Below are positions 35,797 through 40,260 of a stretch of 40,260 nt of DNA, in pieces (position 1 is the stretch's first letter; every line of letters begins with the position of its first letter). The stretch comes from Lactobacillus kitasatonis DSM 16761 = JCM 1039 (GTDB taxonomy: Bacteria; Bacillota; Bacilli; Lactobacillales; Lactobacillaceae): the NCBI RefSeq assembly GCF_000615285.1, contig NZ_BALU01000015.1:1-40260 (forward strand). Direction: 5' to 3'. The position numbers and the translations under genes are program-made. A model generated the notes under the pieces. It was not told where the DNA came from, searched no databases, and was given only the letters and a program-made list of their open reading frames with translations.

Positions 35797-37143
35797 TTAC
35801 TTCTTTGTCAAAACAGTCACGGCTTCAACATGTGGAGTCTGTGGGAACATATCAACAGGATCGATGCGATCAAATTCATAACCTTGTTCTTGGAACAGCT
35901 GCAAATCACGTACCATAGTTGCAGGGTTACATGAAATATAAACAACCTTTTCAGGACCAGTCTTCACAGTCGCATCAATAAATTCAGGGGTTAAGCCTTT
36001 TCTAGGTGGGTCAACGAAAACTACATCAGTTTTAAGACCTTGCTTAGCCCAACGTGGCATAACCTCTTCGGCCTTACCCAAATAGTACTTAGCGTTGTCA
36101 ATGCCGTTCAACTTGGCGTTATCCTTGGCATCTTTAATTGCATCCCGTACAACTTCGATTCCGCGCACACCCTTAACATGCTTAGCCACACTTAAACCGA
36201 TTGTACCGATACCTGAATAAGCATCAATCACAACATCACTTGGCTTCAAATCAGCCTTTTTAATTGCCAAATCGTACAAACGTGGTGTTTGCAATGAGTT
36301 AATTTGGAAGAAACTTTGTGGTGAAATTCTAAACTTCAAGTCGCCGATCTTATCAGTAATTTGATCATTACCAAAGACAACGTAATCTTTTTTACCCAAA
36401 ATTACATTAGTCTTCTTAGGGTTGTGGTTCAAAATCAAGCCAGAAACGCCATGAATTTGACTAATTTTAGCCGCAACACCTAAAAGTTGTGGGAAATCTT
36501 TGTGTAGGCAAACCAAAATTACCATGATTTCGCCGGTTGCTTTACTTCTACGCACATCAAGATAACGTACCTCACCTTTATGATTGATTTCATCATATGC
36601 AGGCACTCTATATTTACGTAAAATATCGCGAACAGCAACCAAAACGCGATCAATTTCAGGATCAGTAGTAAAGAAATTAGTAAGTGGCACTAAGTCGTGT
36701 GAGTGACGTCTGAAAAAGCCGATTTCAAGCTGACCATTAATTTCACGTACTGGCACTTGTGCCTTATTACGATAACCAGTTTGTTCAGGACTTGGCAGTG
36801 TCTCGCCTACCTCAACATCATCTAAGTGCGCCTTTTTAAGTAAGTTAACTACTTGATTACGTTTGAATTCAAGTTGCTTATCATATTTGATATGTGCTAA
36901 AGATGCCAAACCGGTTTGAACCCATTGATTGAGCTTGATCTTTACTCGATCTGGACTCTCCTTCTTAATTTTTTCGATCTTGGCAAAAGCAAAGTTCTTC
37001 TTAACCTTCAAAATTTTGGCACTAACGATTTCGCCTGGAAGAGCGTTAGTAACAAAGATTGTCAGTCCTTCATCATGAGCAACCCCCATTGCTTCATATG
37101 AAAGGTCGGTAATCTCTAAGTCGACAATTTGGTTTTTCTTCAT
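35797..37143 (-). CDS. rlmD: 23S rRNA (uracil-5-)-methyltransferase, RlmD/RumA family
   Basis: The 448-residue protein starts with a TRAM RNA-binding domain (about 1-60: DLEITDLSYEAMGVAH, NALPGEIVSAKI). It continues with the central substrate domain and a Rossmann methyltransferase. SAM and catalytic segments are SPQSFFQINSLQT, VIDAYSGIGTIGLSVA, VFVDPPRKG and the catalytic YISCNPATMVRDL (nucleophilic Cys). It methylates U747 or U1939 of 23S rRNA; Gram-positive RlmCD can do both. No iron-sulfur Cys cluster is visible at the N-terminus, as in many Gram-positive homologues. It leads an operon with the GNAT gene. Confidence 0.94.
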   Translation of the reverse strand: MKKNQIVDLEITDLSYEAMGVAHDEGLTIFVTNALPGEIVSAKILKVKKNFAFAKIEKIKKESPDRVKIKLNQWVQTGLASLAHIKYDKQLEFKRNQVVNLLKKAHLDDVEVGETLPSPEQTGYRNKAQVPVREINGQLEIGFFRRHSHDLVPLTNFFTTDPEIDRVLVAVRDILRKYRVPAYDEINHKGEVRYLDVRRSKATGEIMVILVCLHKDFPQLLGVAAKISQIHGVSGLILNHNPKKTNVILGKKDYVVFGNDQITDKIGDLKFRISPQSFFQINSLQTPRLYDLAIKKADLKPSDVVIDAYSGIGTIGLSVAKHVKGVRGIEVVRDAIKDAKDNAKLNGIDNAKYYLGKAEEVMPRWAKQGLKTDVVFVDPPRKGLTPEFIDATVKTGPEKVVYISCNPATMVRDLQLFQEQGYEFDRIDPVDMFPQTPHVEAVTVLTKK

Positions 37144-37282
37144 GTATCTTCAACCTTTTTAATAAATCAATTCGTTACTATTATAATACTTGACCAGTTT
37201 TGTGTCTTGAAAATTATTTTTCATGAAAAGTATTGACATGCTTTTTTAATATTGCTATCATAATTCCAACAATTAACGAAAA

Positions 37283-37487
37283 AGTAGCTGCTTCGTTCAG
37301 CGGTCAGAGAACTGGTGGTGGGTGCAAACCAGACAGGCGAAGTCAGACGAAATACATCGTGGTTATATTGCTCGGAAATATTCAGAACCGTTACCATCTG
37401 ATAGAGATTCAAGTACTTAAACTTGAAAGAGTGGGTGGTACCACGGCTATCGTCGTCCCGTTGACTTAGGTCAGCGGGACTTTTTTT
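37283..37487 (+). promoter_or_regulatory. T-box leader upstream of the NhaC-family gene (probably tyrosine-specific)
   Basis: The leader has a stem I with distal loop GGTGGTGGGTGCAAACC and the T-box core GTGGGTGGTACCACGG (37431-37446). The terminator GTCCCGTTGAC/GTCAGCGGGAC (37455-37480) carries seven T. A candidate specifier UAC (Tyr) lies at 37353-37355, in GAAATACATC. The core bulge UGGU fits a tRNA with discriminator A, as tRNA-Tyr has. Uncharged tRNA would prevent termination. The specifier assignment is tentative. Confidence 0.85.
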
Positions 37488-37505
37488 ATTTGGAGGAATA
37501 GAAAT

Positions 37506-38881
37506 ATGGAAAAAAAGAAGGTATCCCTTACAGAATCAATTATCATTCTGATAGTTTTACTAGCTATCTTAGGAATCTCCGTAATTAAATTCGGTTTATC
37601 CCCAGAAGTTCCAGTTTTATTTACTATACTTTTACTTACATTTTGGGCAAGACTTCGCGGCTTTACCTGGCAGGATGTTCAAAATGGTATCAAAGAAGGT
37701 ATCGGCGTTGCGATCATCCCAATCTTCATCTTCATGTTGATTGGTGCCTTGATCGGTGTTTGGATCAAAGCCGGAATCATCCCTTCCATTATGGTTCTTG
37801 GCTTTAACATGATCAGTGGCAGTTTCTTCGTACCATCTGTCTTTCTTGTTTGTTCTATTGTTGGTATCGCAATTGGTAGTGGTTTTACTACCATCTCAAC
37901 CGTTGGTATTGCCTTATTCGGTATTGGTTCAAGTATGGGTGCCAATCCTGCTTTAGTTGCCGGTGCAATCATCTCTGGTGCGGTATTCGGTGATAAGATG
38001 TCTCCATTATCTGACTCAACCAACTTGTCATCCGCCGTCGCCGAAAGTGAACTTTTCGCTCACATTAAAAACATTATGTGGTCAACTATTCCTTCATTTG
38101 TAGTATCACTTGTTCTTTTCTGGATTCTCGGTAACGGTGGTCACATGGACCAACCAAGATTGAACGTACCTCTCAAGTTTTGCAAAACAACTTCACCATT
38201 TCTTGGTGGGCACTTTTACCAATCGTCATTATGTTAATTTGTGCTTGGCGTAAGATCCCTGCAATTCCTACTTTGTTCATAAATATTGCTGTTACTGTAA
38301 TCATGATCTTTATTCAAAGCCCTCATGAATCACCACAATCATTGAACAACTTGATTATGAATGGTTTTGTTGCTAAAACTAGCGATGCTTCAGTTAACGC
38401 ATTGCTTACCCGTGGTGGTATTTCCAGCATGATGGCTACTGTAGCTTTAATTATCTCAACCTTGTCGCTTGGTGGGATGCTTATGAAGTTCAACATCGTT
38501 CAAAGTGCGATGGAACCACTTGTTAAGCACTTAACTAAGCCAGGTCGTTTAATTACCGTTACTATTCTTTCAGGTATTTGTATCAACCTCTTCATTGGTG
38601 AACAATACTTATCAGTAATTTTGCCAGGCCGTGCTTTCAAGCCAGCCTTTGATAAAATCGGTCTTTCACCATTAGCACTTAGTCGTGTCCTTGAAGATGG
38701 TGGTAGTGTTATCAACTACTTAATCCCTTGGGGTGTTGCCGGTTCCTTTGCCGCATCAGCATTGGGTGTACCCGTGCTTCAATTCTTGCCATTCGTCTTC
38801 TTCAGTTTGTTATCACCTGTCTTCTCAATCTTGAGTGGTGTTACAGGTATCGGCTTAAAATGGGCTAAGAAAGACAAATAA
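37506..38881 (+). pseudogene. NhaC-family transporter (probably amino-acid uptake), one-base frameshift
   Basis: Two overlapping frames join into a 458-residue NhaC-like membrane protein if one A is restored at about 38152 (CAA-CCA to CAA-ACC, giving QTKIERTSQVLQ). The first part has GIGVAIIPIFIFMLIGALIG and SGAVFGDKMSPLSDSTNLS, the hallmark NhaC segment. The second part has INLFIGEQYLSVILPG and LEDGGSVINYLIPWG. The family is annotated as Na+/H+ antiporters, but the T-box leader points to transport of an amino acid, by my reading tyrosine. The first frame stops within 40 residues of the lesion, so the product is non-functional as read. Confidence 0.9.
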
Positions 38882-38901
38882 TTGAATATAACTACATATT
38901 A

Positions 38902-38933
38902 AAAAGGTCTGCAATTAATTTTGCAGGCCTTTT
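38902..38933. terminator. Bidirectional terminator between the NhaC-like gene and the small gene
   Basis: AAAAGGTCTGCAA pairs with TTGCAGGCCTTTT (one G-T pair) with A/T runs on both sides, at the ends of convergent genes. Confidence 0.85.
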
Positions 38934-39279
38934 AATTATTCATATCATACATCCGAATTTGTGCTTTCTTATATTCTTTCGAATTGCGATAATCATCATA
39001 CAAAATATCTGTCACAGTCACCTGATTATTTTGCTCTTCAAAACCAATCTTTTGCTTTAATTCTGAATTATCCTTTCGGCTCTCCGAGCTACTTCTGCTT
39101 AATCTTAAATCGTCTAATTCTCTATCAATAAAGGTTTTCTGCGAACCGGTTAAAATATCATATTTCTTTTTAGCATTTTCTGTAAAAAATAATTCTTTCA
39201 CTTCGTCAGATGCATAACTTTTATCAGGATGATCGCTACGTTCGCCACGGACCTCGCTATCAGTATATCTTTTTTCCAT
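38932..39279 (-). CDS. Small uncharacterised charged protein
   Basis: The 115-residue product is hydrophilic, rich in Glu, Lys, Arg, Asp and Ser, with no signal peptide or membrane helix. It probably forms helices, with a Ser/Arg patch near the middle (LSRSSSESRK). AGGAAGTG precedes the ATG at 39279, so I use this rather than the earlier in-frame start at 39300. I do not recognise the family. It is alone between a terminator and the divergent BAX-inhibitor-like gene. Confidence 0.7.
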   Translation of the reverse strand: MEKRYTDSEVRGERSDHPDKSYASDEVKELFFTENAKKKYDILTGSQKTFIDRELDDLRLSRSSSESRKDNSELKQKIGFEEQNNQVTVTDILYDDYRNSKEYKKAQIRMYDMNN

Positions 39280-39427
39280 AAAATCACTTCCTGTTTTCAC
39301 AATAACAGGATAATAAAAGAAAGTGTTAAATATTTGCCTAAAGCTGCTAAAAATTTATACTTTTTCAATAAATACGTTAAAATAGATGAGATAATTAATT
39401 AATAAATAGAAAGAGTGACATATAAAT

Positions 39428-40137
39428 ATGGACAATATGAACTTTTCAAGTCCTGAACGTCGTCAAGTACACGATGTCTCAGAAGTTAATGGTTTTCTTT
39501 CCAAGATGTATGGCTACATGGGCTTAGCTGTTCTTGTATCAGCTATCGCTACATTCTTAACCATGACTGTATTTAGAGCAGCTGTGATGCAAATGCCAAC
39601 TGCATTGATGTGGATTATTCTTATCATCCATTTGGTTTATCAATGGGTATCAGCTTTAAGGCTACAAGAAATCCAACTGCTGGTTTTGTAATGTTGATGA
39701 TTCTGGCCATTATCTACGGTTTTGAATTCGCACTTCTAGCTGGTTTCTACACGGGTGCTCAAATCGGTACAGCATTCCTTTCATCAGCTGCCGTCTTCGG
39801 TTCAATGGCCATCTTCGGGACATTCACTAAGAGAGACTTAAACAATGTTGGTTCCTACATGGGCGCAGCTTTAATCGGTTTGCTTGTTGCAATGCTTGTT
39901 AACATGTTCTTGCGTAACTCAGTTGCTACATTCGTATTCTCAATTATCGGTGTTGTAATCTTCACTGGTTTGACTGCTTACGATGCACAAAAGATGAAGA
40001 GCATTTACAACAACTACGGTAGCCAAGTTTCAACTAACGGTCTTGCTGTATTAGGTGCTTTACAACTCTACTTAGACTTCATCAACATCTTCTTGTTCTT
40101 ACTTCAAATCTTTGGCATGGGCAACGACCGTAACTAA
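39428..40137 (+). pseudogene. BAX inhibitor-1/YccA-like membrane protein, one-base frameshift
   Basis: Two overlapping frames join into a 236-residue protein when one T is restored at about 39627 (ATC-CAT to ATT-CCA, giving ILIIPFGLSMGI). After a hydrophilic N-terminus come seven hydrophobic segments, with NGFLSKMYGYMGLAVLVSA, GISFKATRNP and the C-terminal LTAYDAQKMK and LQLYLDFINIFLFLLQIFG, typical of Bax1-I/YccA proteins. Related proteins affect membrane-protease regulation or act as pH-dependent calcium leaks. The first frame stops about 20 codons after the lesion. Confidence 0.92.
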
Positions 40138-40156
40138 TTTAATTAAGACAAAAAAT

Positions 40157-40188
40157 TCCTGTTGGTACAAAAACCAACAGGATTTTTT
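40157..40188 (+). terminator. Terminator after the BAX-inhibitor-like gene
   Basis: TCCTGTTGGT pairs with ACCAACAGGA (perfect 10 bp) over a 6-base loop, with six T. Confidence 0.92.
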
Positions 40189-40189
40189 A

Positions 40190-40260
40190 TTACTCTGCCT
40201 TCTTATCTTGATCGTAAGCGTCATATAACCGAGTATCTTTTTTAGTCTGTATTTTTCAGA
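40190..40260 (-). CDS. C-terminal end of an unknown gene (cut by window edge)
   Basis: The minus-strand frame ending at TAA 40190-40192 reads DTRLYDAYDQDKKAE and has a plausible hydrophilic tail. It runs back to a TGA near the window edge (KIQTKK before it). In the neighbouring frame the sequence reads SEKYRLKK up to the six-base T-run at 40238-40243. One missing base there would fuse the two. Too little is visible to assign a function. Confidence 0.35.

Overview
The window looks like a chromosome segment of a low-GC lactic acid bacterium of the Lactobacillus acidophilus/helveticus/crispatus group. The signs are a YSIRK-type signal and LPQTG-like sorting signal on a giant mucus-binding protein, a mannose-family PTS, PyrR and T-box RNA attenuators, a thiamine-type ECF S component under a TPP riboswitch, an oleate hydratase remnant and ISL3/IS66 elements. 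The many broken genes and IS copies make L. helveticus my preferred species. That is an inference; no marker gene in the window proves it.

Layout. 0-1.9 kb: the tail of an IS66-type transposase, then a complete ISL3-family element with an 8-bp target duplication and a doubled right end. 1.9-9.7 kb (minus strand): one ~2,580-codon mucus-binding adhesin gene split by three single-base losses. 10-14.7 kb (minus): a ykoE-like S component behind a TPP riboswitch, and a marR plus heterodimeric ABC exporter operon behind a palindromic operator. 14.9-24.2 kb: an amino-acid-type substrate-binding lipoprotein, an unknown protein, an aldo/keto reductase, a YbiT-like ABC-F ATPase, an M42 aminopeptidase, two MFS exporters and a HAD phosphatase. 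24.2-26.3 kb: pyrR and a uracil permease behind a PyrR attenuator. 26.3-30 kb: an aldo/keto reductase and a mannose-class PTS operon (EIIAB frameshifted, EIIC, EIID). 30-33.2 kb: a decayed stretch (HTH/DUF3955-like regulator, GNAT, oleate hydratase fused by deletion to a headless TetR gene, Fic). 33.3-40.26 kb: an MFS exporter, a tRNA Ser-Asp-His-Val cluster, GNAT, an rRNA uridine methyltransferase, a T-box-controlled NhaC-family transporter (frameshifted), a small unknown protein and a BAX-inhibitor-like membrane protein (frameshifted).

Two themes link the region. First, metabolite or tRNA sensing in the leader RNA controls small-molecule uptake genes (TPP, PyrR, T-box). Second, gene decay is widespread and one-directional: nine lesions in seven genes are each explained by losing one base, in or beside a short homopolymer. 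Three separate nonsense codons and a ~290-codon internal deletion show that the 30-33 kb decay is real. The lone single-base losses elsewhere could be genuine or sequencing artefacts. I did not find a clear new defence or mobile system. The best leads are the doubled IS end, the tetR/ohyA deletion fusion, the coherent loss of one ATP site in an ABC-F protein, and the TPP riboswitch hairpin that combines a terminator with the Shine-Dalgarno sequence.
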